From Clostridiales bacterium (lineage in GTDB: Bacteria; Bacillota; Clostridia; Christensenellales; Aristaeellaceae): a DNA stretch of 64,000 nt. This document shows, in pieces, positions 1 to 8,023 of the stretch; the first letter of the stretch is position 1, and the number at the start of each line of letters is the position of its first letter. The DNA lies in NCBI GenBank assembly GCA_015056255.1, contig SVGP01000007.1, positions 51,020 through 115,019 of the forward strand, read 5' to 3'. Made by a program: the position numbers and the translations under genes. The notes under the pieces are model-generated. The model was given only the letters and a program-made list of their open reading frames with translations, was not told the DNA's origin and did no database searches.

Positions 1-787
1 CGTACAGCGCCTTTGCAATGCGCACGAGGTTCTGGGTAACTTTGGTAACGTCGTCGTTCCAGGGATCGGTGGGATCATATTCCCATACGCCGTCGATGTC
101 CGGATCGTAGCAGTAATCGCCTTCCTGCGCACGGACGACATTGATGAGAGGACGATTGACCTGATCGATGTAGATCTGAACCAGCCAGCTCATGCAGCGG
201 GCGGAATAGCTGTGATAGTCGCCGTCAATGGCAATGGGCTGATAGCCTGCAGCATACAGCTTTTCGCAAACAGTGACGAGCTCGTCCCAGGTCTTGGGCG
301 GCTCAACGCCGACCTTTTCGAAAATTTCCTTATTGTACATCCACATGACCTGCGTGGAGGTGAAGGATACTTTTTCAAGATTGCCGGAAATGGTCGCAAT
401 GACGCCGGAGGGATCGAACTGCTCGCCCCAGGTGCCGTCGGAATAGGGGCTGTCGAGATCGAGGTAATCGGCCCAGTCGATCATCTTGGCGCTGGTGTAA
501 TCGCCCCAATCGAATTCTCCAATGTCGGGCACAGGATTCTCGGTGCGGGTGATGTTCGTAATCCATTCGGCGTAGCCGTCTTCAGGCTTGAGGTCGAGAA
601 CAATGTTTACATTCGGATGCATTTCAGTGTACGCCTTGATGACTTCAGTCCAGCCCTGAACGCTGCCGGGACGGGCCAGCGTACTGATGGTGATGGTGCC
701 GCTGAGTTCTTCTGCGATACCCGACATCGCGAAAACGGATGCGAGCATTACGATCGCAAGGATCATAGACCAAAATTTCTTTGCCAT
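1..787 (-). CDS. Sugar ABC transporter substrate-binding protein (family 1), C-terminus beyond window
   Basis: The reading frame opens with a Sec-type signal peptide (MAKKFWSMILAIVMLASVFA, ending near IAEE) and continues into a typical extracellular solute-binding protein fold: a GTITISTLARPGS strand, an EMHPNVNIVLD segment, a DIGEFDWGDY segment and the hallmark MYNKEIFEKVGVEPPKTWDE. This fits a CUT1 oligosaccharide binding protein. The start is supported by an AGGAGG a few bases upstream. The gene runs off the left edge, so about 262 codons are seen. No lipobox cysteine is present. It is the most downstream visible gene of a leftward sugar operon; permeases would be expected beyond the edge. 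The 186-bp spacer upstream holds several inverted repeats, so it may have its own promoter. Confidence 0.9.
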   Translation of the reverse strand, partial: MAKKFWSMILAIVMLASVFAMSGIAEELSGTITISTLARPGSVQGWTEVIKAYTEMHPNVNIVLDLKPEDGYAEWITNITRTENPVPDIGEFDWGDYTSAKMIDWADYLDLDSPYSDGTWGEQFDPSGVIATISGNLEKVSFTSTQVMWMYNKEIFEKVGVEPPKTWDELVTVCEKLYAAGYQPIAIDGDYHSYSARCMSWLVQIYIDQVNRPLINVVRAQEGDYCYDPDIDGVWEYDPTDPWNDDVTKVTQNLVRIAKALY

Positions 788-884
788 GAATTCCGCCTCC
801 TGAAAGAATAAATAGTGTGAAGTGCCTTTTTGAAACCTATTGTAGTGTTTCAACAAAAACACCCCTGATTACATCTAAAATTTT

Positions 885-925
885 AAACCTTGTTAGGTTT
901 TGTGTCACTCCATGAAGATGACACA
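885..925. promoter_or_regulatory. Two inverted repeats upstream of the binding-protein gene
   Basis: AAACCT-N4-AGGTTT at 885-900 and TGTGTCA-N11-TGACACA at 901-925 lie back to back in the leader of the leftward binding-protein gene. A leftward -10-like TATACT (930-935) and a TATGACAT half-site (938-945) lie just upstream. These are candidate operators; the binding factor is unknown. Confidence 0.4.
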
Positions 926-973
926 GAATAGTATAATTATGACATTTTCTGATTTGATATCTGTTTACGCGCC

Positions 974-2419
974 TTAACAGATCTTTTCGACGGGAATATT
1001 CATGATCGCGCCGAATTTTTCAATCATGCTGCCGCAGTGACCGATGGCCAGCGCCGCGTGATGGGTAACGCCCGCTTTGACCCACTTGACGATAAAGTCG
1101 CGGATGTCCATGCCGAAGTCCGCGCGGGAGAGGGAATTGCCCTGCTGTGCGATCCATCCCTCCACCGATTCGCCCTCGGCGTAAACGAGCTTGAAATTGC
1201 AGTTGGCGTCCTGCGTGAGTGCAACCATGGAGATGGGGCCAAACTTGAGCGGGAATTCAACGGAAATGCCGTGGCCCTTTTTGCCATGCATAAAGCCGAG
1301 GCCGCGGATCCAGGGCTTGCCCTGAGCGATGCGGATATCGTGCGGGCCGTCGTGGCCGACGCAGATGTGGTTGTAGTCAAAGCCCATGAAGCAGAGCTCC
1401 GAGAACGAGCCGCCGCAGCCGAGGGCGCTGGTCAAGTACATGGCAAGGCAGGTTTTCATGTCCGCTTCGCCCGCCATGGAGATGCCCTTGGTGGTCATTA
1501 AGGAGTTGCCGATAATGAGGTTGGAGGCTGTTCTTTCGTAGATGGAGTCGTTTTCGCCCATGTAGTAGTATACAAGGCCGGAAAGATTGTTGTTTTCTAC
1601 CAGCTTGTCAAGGCCGACAGCGACCTTTGCCGCCCATTCAACGTCTTCATCCTTGATGTCCGCCGTCATGCGCTCATAGCTTCGGGGCTTGAGCTCAAAG
1701 TTTTCCTTGATCTCCTCGATCTTGGCCTTGACCTCGTCCTCCGTGCATTTTTCAACATAATCGACCAGCTCGCACATTTCAACCATCTTGACGTGAGAGC
1801 CCATGACGCGGGTGATGGAGGTGGGGTCGAAGTTCATGTCGAGCATGCCCTCATAGGTGTGACCCATGAAACCGAAGGCAACGCCCTTGAAGGCGTGAAC
1901 GGCGTTTGCAGCCTTTGCCCACTCATGAAGGTCGTTGCGGAAACGGTCGTCAATGTGAATACCGAAAATCAGGCCCGCCGGGGTCTTTCCACATCTCATC
2001 AGCGCATGATAGGCCTCGGGGAAGCCGCAGGGTCCGCCTGCGGAGTTGCCCTCGTCCGCATCGATATTTCGAACGCCGGACGTATCCTTCCAGTGCTGAG
2101 AGCCGACCACGACGATGGGGCAGCCCGCTGCGAGTGCGCCCTGCACCCAGCGGCCGGAGGCGGCGTAGGTCGTCACATGAAGGAAGAGAAGGTCGATATT
2201 CTTTTCCTTTAATCGGAGGCCCGCTTCGTAGGAGCCTTCGCGGTTGTCGACAAATTCAAAAAAGACTTCAACGCCCGTTTCGGCGATGCAGTCTGCGATT
2301 TCCTTACCGATCTGAATCAGATTTTCCCTCATTCCGGGAAACTGGTTCCACTCCCAATATTCTCTGTGTCCAACGGTCATAACGCCCACGCGGGCTTTTT
2401 CGCTGATGCTCGTTTTCAT
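974..2419 (-). CDS. L-arabinose/L-fucose isomerase-family protein
   Basis: A 481-residue protein of the L-fucose/L-arabinose isomerase fold, which interconverts aldoses and ketoses with a divalent metal. The N-terminal Rossmann-like part carries RVGVMTVGHREYW and LLFLHVTTYAASG. The C-terminal half has metal-site-like elements: GEADMKTCLAMYL, a Glu in FSELCFMGFDY, the His-rich HICVGHDGPHD and a late AALAIGHCG. It is divergent from bona fide AraA, so the substrate is unknown. The ATG at 2419 was chosen over a longer start at 2446 because AAAGGGTG sits correctly upstream. It lies between the 951-residue glycosidase-like gene and the sugar-binding protein on the same strand, which suggests it processes the sugar released and imported by this operon. 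An internal promoter precedes it. Confidence 0.75.
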   Translation of the reverse strand: MKTSISEKARVGVMTVGHREYWEWNQFPGMRENLIQIGKEIADCIAETGVEVFFEFVDNREGSYEAGLRLKEKNIDLLFLHVTTYAASGRWVQGALAAGCPIVVVGSQHWKDTSGVRNIDADEGNSAGGPCGFPEAYHALMRCGKTPAGLIFGIHIDDRFRNDLHEWAKAANAVHAFKGVAFGFMGHTYEGMLDMNFDPTSITRVMGSHVKMVEMCELVDYVEKCTEDEVKAKIEEIKENFELKPRSYERMTADIKDEDVEWAAKVAVGLDKLVENNNLSGLVYYYMGENDSIYERTASNLIIGNSLMTTKGISMAGEADMKTCLAMYLTSALGCGGSFSELCFMGFDYNHICVGHDGPHDIRIAQGKPWIRGLGFMHGKKGHGISVEFPLKFGPISMVALTQDANCNFKLVYAEGESVEGWIAQQGNSLSRADFGMDIRDFIVKWVKAGVTHHAALAIGHCGSMIEKFGAIMNIPVEKIC

Positions 2420-2454
2420 CCGTATGGCACCCTTTCTATCGTTCATTGTTAAAA

Positions 2455-2483
2455 ATTATATCACTGTGAACCCTGTGCGTCAC
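2455..2483 (-). promoter_or_regulatory. Sigma-A type promoter for the isomerase gene
   Basis: On the minus strand GTGACG (2483-2478), a 17-bp spacer and TATAAT (2460-2455) form a good promoter 36 bases upstream of the isomerase start. An ATGACAT motif lies further upstream (2514-2520). Confidence 0.55.
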
Positions 2484-2539
2484 TACGCAAAGGAGGACTT
2501 TTATAATATTTTCATGACATATTCATCTGTTAAACAGCC

Positions 2540-5395
2540 TTAACGATAAAATACAATCCACGTCTCGCACGCATCCGGCGCAATCTCAACAACCGTTTCG
2601 TCCGCACCCGGCGTAAAGGGATAAGCCTTAAGCGGATTCAGGAAGAAATCAGCGCATTTTGCGCACTTCATACCGTTTGAACCAAAGGGAAGGCGCATTT
2701 TCACCGCCTGGTCGCACTTGACGGCATAGGCCTCGCGCACATCCTTGTCAAGGCTTTCCTTATCCAATTTGAGCCATACAATATTGCATTTTTCATCGGT
2801 AAAGGCATAGTTTTTTCCGTCAACCGTAATGCCGTTTGTGTTTTTTCCGACAAGTCCTGTTAAGCCTTCATCGTTCGAATAGCGGTAGCTTACAGTGCCG
2901 TCGCCCGAATAGGTGATTTTATGACCCAGGATCTCATCTTCCGCAAGATTCAGCCTGCGCGAAGGAAGAGACACATCCTTCAGGAATTCATTGTCCATTT
3001 CTTCGTCGCGATAGAAACCTCTGTTCCAGCCAAGCTCGCGAAGATGGCGGCTGTGGTTGGCAATCGAAACGGTCCCGTTGGGGAAGCGATTGAAAATATA
3101 CGTGCTTTCTTCAGGTCTTGACAGGGCCTCCGGGCCTTTATTGTCGTAGCAGCCCAGGGCCATGAGAACTCTGTACAGCGTGTCCACGTCTTTTCCGGTG
3201 GAGGCGGACTGATCATCCCTCGGACGGAAGCCAAGATACACGGCCTTTCCGCCGCCCTCGTAATCATAAATGGCGCCGACGCATGTTCCGTCAATGAACG
3301 CAGCTTCCTTTGCCCCCTTCACCTTTACGGGATAGACGAAGTCCGGGCGGAAATCAGTCAGAATCTCCATATCTGAAACGCCGTCAAGTCCGGTAAAGCG
3401 CACAAGGGCATTTTTCGCTTTTTTACCAAGGACTGAAACTGATTCAAGGCCAAAGATCTCATTGAACAGCTTCTGTTCATCCTCATCCTTTAAAAGCGCG
3501 GGCGATGAACACCAAATGACAATTCCTCCGCACTTTACGTAATCGGAAATGAGCATGAGCGCTTCCTTTGACATAAGGGGAGAATACGTTACAACGAGCG
3601 CGTTGTATTTTCTGTCCTTTACGCGCAGCTGTTTCCCATCAGGCTTATGCGTAAATTCAATGAGTTTCTCTTCCGTAATATAGTCGGTGTAGCCGTACTG
3701 CACCATCCAGGAGCCGAACCGCTCCTCAACGCTGTTTAAGTTCATCGGGCAAACGGTCAGAATCTCCGAAATACGGGTAGTGAAGCCCTGAATCAGATGA
3801 TGGCCGTATTCATAATTATGGAAGTAATTGGCATAATGACCATACGTCAGGCCAACCTCTCCAACAAGCTGTTTAACCTGAACGGGCGAGCCCCAGATGC
3901 AGTAATAAGCCATGGGGAAGCGGTTCAGAACCGCAAGGCCGCTGGTAAACGCCGCGCCGTAGTAATTTCTGTCGAGGAAGCCGCCCTCGGGAATATCGGT
4001 TCCGATGCAGCACAGATATTCGCTCCACTTGAAATGATCGTGACAGGCCGCCATATTTTCGCGGATGGAAGCCGACCAGACAAACTCCGGCGTATAATCG
4101 TACAAAGAGTGCTCGCCTTCGTGAGGCGTTGAAAAATTCTGTTCTCCATAGAAGCGATCCGCCGTCGGGCACTCCTGCCATGTGGAGTGGCCGGTGGTCA
4201 TGATGATGTTGTTATACAGCTTTTCAGCGTGCTCCTTTGTGCGCATGCAAAGGTTGACAACCTGCCTGTGAAGAAGCTCATAATAGCGGTTTCTGAACTG
4301 CCAGGTACGGACGATGTCGTCCTCGGTTTTTCCGAAAACGTGCTGGGAAAGAATCTGTCCCTCCTCGCCCGGCAGGAAGGTATGGTGCTTATAGGCAAAA
4401 TAGATCAGATACTTCGCAAAATCCTCAAATTCCGCGCCGTACATCTGCGCAAAAGCCTTTGCCATTGACTTGGTCATATAACGGGTATTGACTTCGGTTT
4501 CCGCAAAGTGCTCGATCATGTCCCAATCCGCCTGAATATGCATCTCATCCGCGTAGAAGCCTTCATAGGTGATGCCTTTTTCGTGATGCAGATCGATGAT
4601 GGACTTCATATAGGAAAGCGCATCTTCAGCGAAATAGTCGATTTCCACGGTTTTATAGATCAGGACAACAAAACAGCGGTCTTTCTGAATGCCTTCCGCT
4701 TTGCCGTGAATATGGATGTCCCCATGACCGAACGCATCGCGGGAAACAACGCCGGTTTTCTCGTCCTTTTCATAGGAAGCGGTTGAAGATATATCGGCAA
4801 TTTCATCCGGATTCACATAAAAATACGGCGTGTCCCCGATCCTTTCTTCATTGAAGGCATACACCTTAATTTCGTGAAGCGCAAGATGCATGGGACCTTT
4901 GTTGTTGGTCCACTGGGTCTGAAGATCCATATCCACTTCATACGATCCGTCCTCGCGGATAAGACCCTCTTTGTACTGCATGGTAAAGCCTGCATTCTCG
5001 TGCGTCTTCACGTATCCTCCGCCGGTATCAAGGGGAGAAACGATGCTGGCAGAAAAGCCGATGCCGTATTTTTTCGCCACATCGTGAATAACCTTATAAG
5101 CTTTGACCGTCAGCTCTGAATCCGGAAAATTCTTTCGCGTGTCGCCGCCGAAAAAGAAATCATAGGACACATCGATGCGCTTTGCGCCTCTGGCCTTTCC
5201 CGCTTCCAGGAGGTCAATCAGCGAGGTTTTGGTGTCGTACATGCTGAATTTTTCTCTGGAATAGCCGCCCAGCGTTTCACCGATCAGCGGCTGCGCGGGG
5301 TCTTCAATGATTCTTTCGAGCATGCTGTCGTCCAGAATCATAAGCGCTACGCTGACATCCAGGTTTTTCTGAATTTCCTCTTTTATAATGCGCAT
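2540..5395 (-). CDS. Large uncharacterised glycosidase-like protein (951 aa)
   Basis: I do not recognise a named family. No signal peptide is seen, so it is probably cytoplasmic. The N-terminal two thirds is rich in aromatic and acidic residues as in TIM-barrel glycosidases, with YEGFYADEMHIQADWD (about residues 277-292) as a candidate active-site strand. Around residues 620-680 a segment NALVVTYSPLMSKEALMLI then VKCGGIVIWCSS resembles the class-I-amidotransferase-like domain found in GH42 beta-galactosidases. The tail is beta-rich. AAGGAGG precedes the ATG. It follows the 807-residue gene by 18 bases, which has a similar domain order. Role inferred: intracellular cleavage of an imported oligosaccharide. 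Confidence 0.55.
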   Translation of the reverse strand: MRIIKEEIQKNLDVSVALMILDDSMLERIIEDPAQPLIGETLGGYSREKFSMYDTKTSLIDLLEAGKARGAKRIDVSYDFFFGGDTRKNFPDSELTVKAYKVIHDVAKKYGIGFSASIVSPLDTGGGYVKTHENAGFTMQYKEGLIREDGSYEVDMDLQTQWTNNKGPMHLALHEIKVYAFNEERIGDTPYFYVNPDEIADISSTASYEKDEKTGVVSRDAFGHGDIHIHGKAEGIQKDRCFVVLIYKTVEIDYFAEDALSYMKSIIDLHHEKGITYEGFYADEMHIQADWDMIEHFAETEVNTRYMTKSMAKAFAQMYGAEFEDFAKYLIYFAYKHHTFLPGEEGQILSQHVFGKTEDDIVRTWQFRNRYYELLHRQVVNLCMRTKEHAEKLYNNIIMTTGHSTWQECPTADRFYGEQNFSTPHEGEHSLYDYTPEFVWSASIRENMAACHDHFKWSEYLCCIGTDIPEGGFLDRNYYGAAFTSGLAVLNRFPMAYYCIWGSPVQVKQLVGEVGLTYGHYANYFHNYEYGHHLIQGFTTRISEILTVCPMNLNSVEERFGSWMVQYGYTDYITEEKLIEFTHKPDGKQLRVKDRKYNALVVTYSPLMSKEALMLISDYVKCGGIVIWCSSPALLKDEDEQKLFNEIFGLESVSVLGKKAKNALVRFTGLDGVSDMEILTDFRPDFVYPVKVKGAKEAAFIDGTCVGAIYDYEGGGKAVYLGFRPRDDQSASTGKDVDTLYRVLMALGCYDNKGPEALSRPEESTYIFNRFPNGTVSIANHSRHLRELGWNRGFYRDEEMDNEFLKDVSLPSRRLNLAEDEILGHKITYSGDGTVSYRYSNDEGLTGLVGKNTNGITVDGKNYAFTDEKCNIVWLKLDKESLDKDVREAYAVKCDQAVKMRLPFGSNGMKCAKCADFFLNPLKAYPFTPGADETVVEIAPDACETWIVFYR

Positions 5396-5413
5396 TTTAT
5401 CTGCCTCCTTTTC

Positions 5414-7837
5414 TTACCAGCTGACCTGCATTTTGCCTGTTACGTTGCTTAGAAGAATGGTGTGGTTTTTATCATTCAATCGGATGCCGTAATCGCCCTT
5501 ATCGGTAAGCTTGTTGTCCGTTACAGAGAATTCCTTGTTGCTTACGGTAATTTCAACCGAATCCCAGTATTTTTCGGGCACGGATATCAAAATCTCGGCA
5601 TGGTCAAGCCCTGTTACCGCATAAGCGCAGGTTTTGAATTTTCGGCTGTTGTACACATGCCTTAAGCGGATTTTGCCTTCTGCTTGCTTAACAAAGATGT
5701 TGCAGGGCTTCCAAAGCGTGGTCGGCACATGATACCACGCGGCTCCGTCCTTGATTTCCGTGGTGAATCCCGGAAGAAGCGGCGCGCCCATGGGCGTCGA
5801 AAGGCCGAGCGAAAGCGTGTTATCAGGCGCGTAGCCGGTGAAATACAGACCGTTATCATGTCTGAACATCATAAGCTGCATGGGGTTGCTCTTTTGAGAG
5901 AAGCTTTCGAGAATCTTCCACCCGAAGCGCGAAAGCGCATAGCGCAGAAAACGCGGCGCAGAAATAAAGCGATCGTCGTGATATACAATATTTTCTCCGT
6001 TTTCTATCGAGAAAGGAAGTGTTCCGCGCACCCAGACTGCTTTTCCTGCGCCGATTTCCTTTTCCGTCATATATGCGCGGCGCACATCTCCCTTTATCAC
6101 TTCACACAAAACACTTGTATTTTCCGCTGCAGCCGATACGCCGCCGTCACTGTCGACCGGCGTGTGCAGGAGGATTCGGCCGGTAAGCGTTTCATCGGAA
6201 ACATCTTCCAGATCCTTCGCAGCTTCCAGGGTGATTTCGCCGTCAATCGCCGTATCGGTTTTCAGGCCCAGAAGGTCTTTTATGCGTTTATCCGCATATC
6301 TTTCAGAACCGTAGAAAAGAACGCGTCCGCCGCCCTTGATAAACGCAATGAGCTTATCCACATATGCCGCGCCCTCCATGGGAAGAACCGTCATGAGAAT
6401 CGTTTCGTCAAGCGTGCCTTTTTCAAGCGCTTTTTCGAAATTCCCGGTAGAGCACACGCTGTTTAGGGGAAGGCCGCTGTCGATGGCGGTAGCTGCAAAG
6501 CAGTCCGTGAAATACAGCATAGGAAGATGCTTTTTATCTGCCGCTGCCGCCTCGTGGAACTCCTCAAACGGATAAAGGAGCGTCAGCGGGCCGACCCTGT
6601 CGGGAAGATGATCAAGCGCACGCTCGTAATGCGGCAGGAATTTTATGAAAGTGCCTTCCGCAAACTCGCCTTTTTCATTGCCTACGCTCATGGCGGTTCC
6701 GCTTAACGCTTCGTGGTTTCCCCTGGAGTCGATCAGGCTCATGCTTGCAGGAATGTAAAAATCATACGCCTCTTCGTCGTAGGGAAAATCCTCAAAGGGA
6801 TTCTGTGGATACCACATGTCGTTCAGATAGAAATACGTGCGGAAGCCGTCGGCATAGGAAGAACGGGACATAAGCGCCTGCATGGAAAAGCCGACGGAAT
6901 CATTAAAGAATACAGAAACCGTGTTGCCCAGAGGCAAATCCAGGTATTTTTTGTCGTAATAATCCTTAAGCGGAATGCATTTTGTCGCAAGGTCGGAAGC
7001 AACCGGCCAGTTTGTGCCCTGCGCAGCCGCGGGATAGGGCGCTTCTTTTTTGAAGATTTTCCAGAATTCGCCCATCGACTCGGACTCTTCCTTAAACTCT
7101 ACAAGGCCGAACTGTTTTCCGTCAAAGTTTCTGCCGTTGAGCGTCCACGGGAAGGTGCCGAAACCCAGTCCGTTTGAGAGGCTGATGCCCTCATATCCGA
7201 AGGTTTTGAAAAAATGGTTCACCTGTTTTCCCAAAAAGCGGCTGAAAAGCTCGCCCTCGGGAATTCCGTCCGGATACGCTGCGTAGTGATAATCGTCCTT
7301 ATGGAGGCGCGCGTCGAATGCAACCGACGCGCCGTGCGCCGCGCCCTGCTTGTTCAGAATTTCAGGATGCTCCACGTATTTGAACGAGCTCTCCGCAAAC
7401 TCCGGACCGGGCTCAAAGTTTGTAAACAGGCGGCAGTTTTTTGAACATTCTTCTTTGCATACGCGCTTTAAGGTTTCGCCGATGGTCAGAAGATCCGAAT
7501 ATTTCATGGGCAGCGGGTTATCAATATAGTTTTCCAACGGAATGCCGGCAAAGGAATCCATGTCAAAGGCGTATCTGGCGTTGTTGTGGCCTTTCCACTG
7601 ATCCCAAATAACGAGATCGTCCATATTGCCCGACCACTTCAAGATGTGCTCGCCGTTTCCGATGGATATGCATATGCATACTTCGTCTGCGCGCATGACG
7701 GGTCTTTTCCAGATGCGGAAAAGCTCGCGGCAAACTTTCTCAACTTCCTTGGGATCGCGCGATTTGAAGGGCTTTGCCGTCACTTCGAGGCTCAGTACAA
7801 ATCCCCTGATATACGGATTTGAATAAAGCTTCGTCAT
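5414..7837 (-). CDS. Large uncharacterised glycosidase-like protein (807 aa)
   Basis: An unrecognised protein without signal peptide, first gene of the leftward operon. The start at 7837 is chosen because GGAGG lies eight bases upstream; a longer frame to 7864 has no such site. Visible elements: an N-terminal RGFVLSLEVTAKPF strand, GHNNARYAFDMDSF, a GYEGISLSNGLGFGTFPW segment (about residues 210-227) and NTVSVFFNDSVGFSM. A central VLPMEGAAYVDKLIAFIKGG and RVLFYGSERY again resemble the amidotransferase-like middle domain of GH42-type enzymes. The C-terminal 150 residues look beta-rich. With its neighbour it may define a pair of related glycoside hydrolases; substrate unknown. Confidence 0.5.
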   Translation of the reverse strand: MTKLYSNPYIRGFVLSLEVTAKPFKSRDPKEVEKVCRELFRIWKRPVMRADEVCICISIGNGEHILKWSGNMDDLVIWDQWKGHNNARYAFDMDSFAGIPLENYIDNPLPMKYSDLLTIGETLKRVCKEECSKNCRLFTNFEPGPEFAESSFKYVEHPEILNKQGAAHGASVAFDARLHKDDYHYAAYPDGIPEGELFSRFLGKQVNHFFKTFGYEGISLSNGLGFGTFPWTLNGRNFDGKQFGLVEFKEESESMGEFWKIFKKEAPYPAAAQGTNWPVASDLATKCIPLKDYYDKKYLDLPLGNTVSVFFNDSVGFSMQALMSRSSYADGFRTYFYLNDMWYPQNPFEDFPYDEEAYDFYIPASMSLIDSRGNHEALSGTAMSVGNEKGEFAEGTFIKFLPHYERALDHLPDRVGPLTLLYPFEEFHEAAAADKKHLPMLYFTDCFAATAIDSGLPLNSVCSTGNFEKALEKGTLDETILMTVLPMEGAAYVDKLIAFIKGGGRVLFYGSERYADKRIKDLLGLKTDTAIDGEITLEAAKDLEDVSDETLTGRILLHTPVDSDGGVSAAAENTSVLCEVIKGDVRRAYMTEKEIGAGKAVWVRGTLPFSIENGENIVYHDDRFISAPRFLRYALSRFGWKILESFSQKSNPMQLMMFRHDNGLYFTGYAPDNTLSLGLSTPMGAPLLPGFTTEIKDGAAWYHVPTTLWKPCNIFVKQAEGKIRLRHVYNSRKFKTCAYAVTGLDHAEILISVPEKYWDSVEITVSNKEFSVTDNKLTDKGDYGIRLNDKNHTILLSNVTGKMQVSW

Positions 7838-7895
7838 GTTTATTTCCTCCACGTAATTCTCCACTCAAATTTTAACAATTCCAGAGCGCAATGTC

Positions 7896-7923
7896 ATTGT
7901 ATCCGCGTGACCTCTAATGTCAT
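7896..7923 (-). promoter_or_regulatory. Leftward promoter of the sugar operon
   Basis: ATGACA (7923-7918), a 16-bp spacer and TACAAT (7901-7896) on the minus strand. The -35 lies inside the palindrome at 7917-7934, so occupancy of that site should affect this promoter. Confidence 0.55.
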
Positions 7924-7934
7924 ATTTATGACAT
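7917..7934. promoter_or_regulatory. Perfect palindromic operator candidate (ATGTCATA-TT-TATGACAT)
   Basis: Eight-base arms are separated by TT in the divergent region between the leftward operon and the GH2 gene. It overlaps the leftward -35 and lies upstream of the rightward promoter. The same TATGACAT arm recurs at 938-945, and shorter ATGTCAT forms occur at 7891-7897 and 2514-2520, all in leaders of this locus. The AraC-type gene after GH2 is the obvious candidate regulator, though AraC proteins usually prefer direct repeats. Confidence 0.55.
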
Positions 7935-7951
7935 TCTGATCGATTTATTCT

Positions 7952-7979
7952 TTCATTCGGATGCTCGCTGTGTTATAAT
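7952..7979 (+). promoter_or_regulatory. Rightward promoter of GH2-araC
   Basis: TATAAT (7974-7979) with a weak -35 TTCATT (7952-7957) 16 bases upstream, about 45 bases before the GH2 start. The weak -35 would suit an activated promoter. Confidence 0.5.
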
Positions 7980-8023
7980 CAATACACAATCCTTAACGAA
8001 TCAAAGGCAAAGGAGCGCTGTTT

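Noticed and set aside
212..811. Plus-strand open frame of 199 codons
   Set aside because: It is antisense to the clearly coding sugar-binding protein, with no ribosome site.
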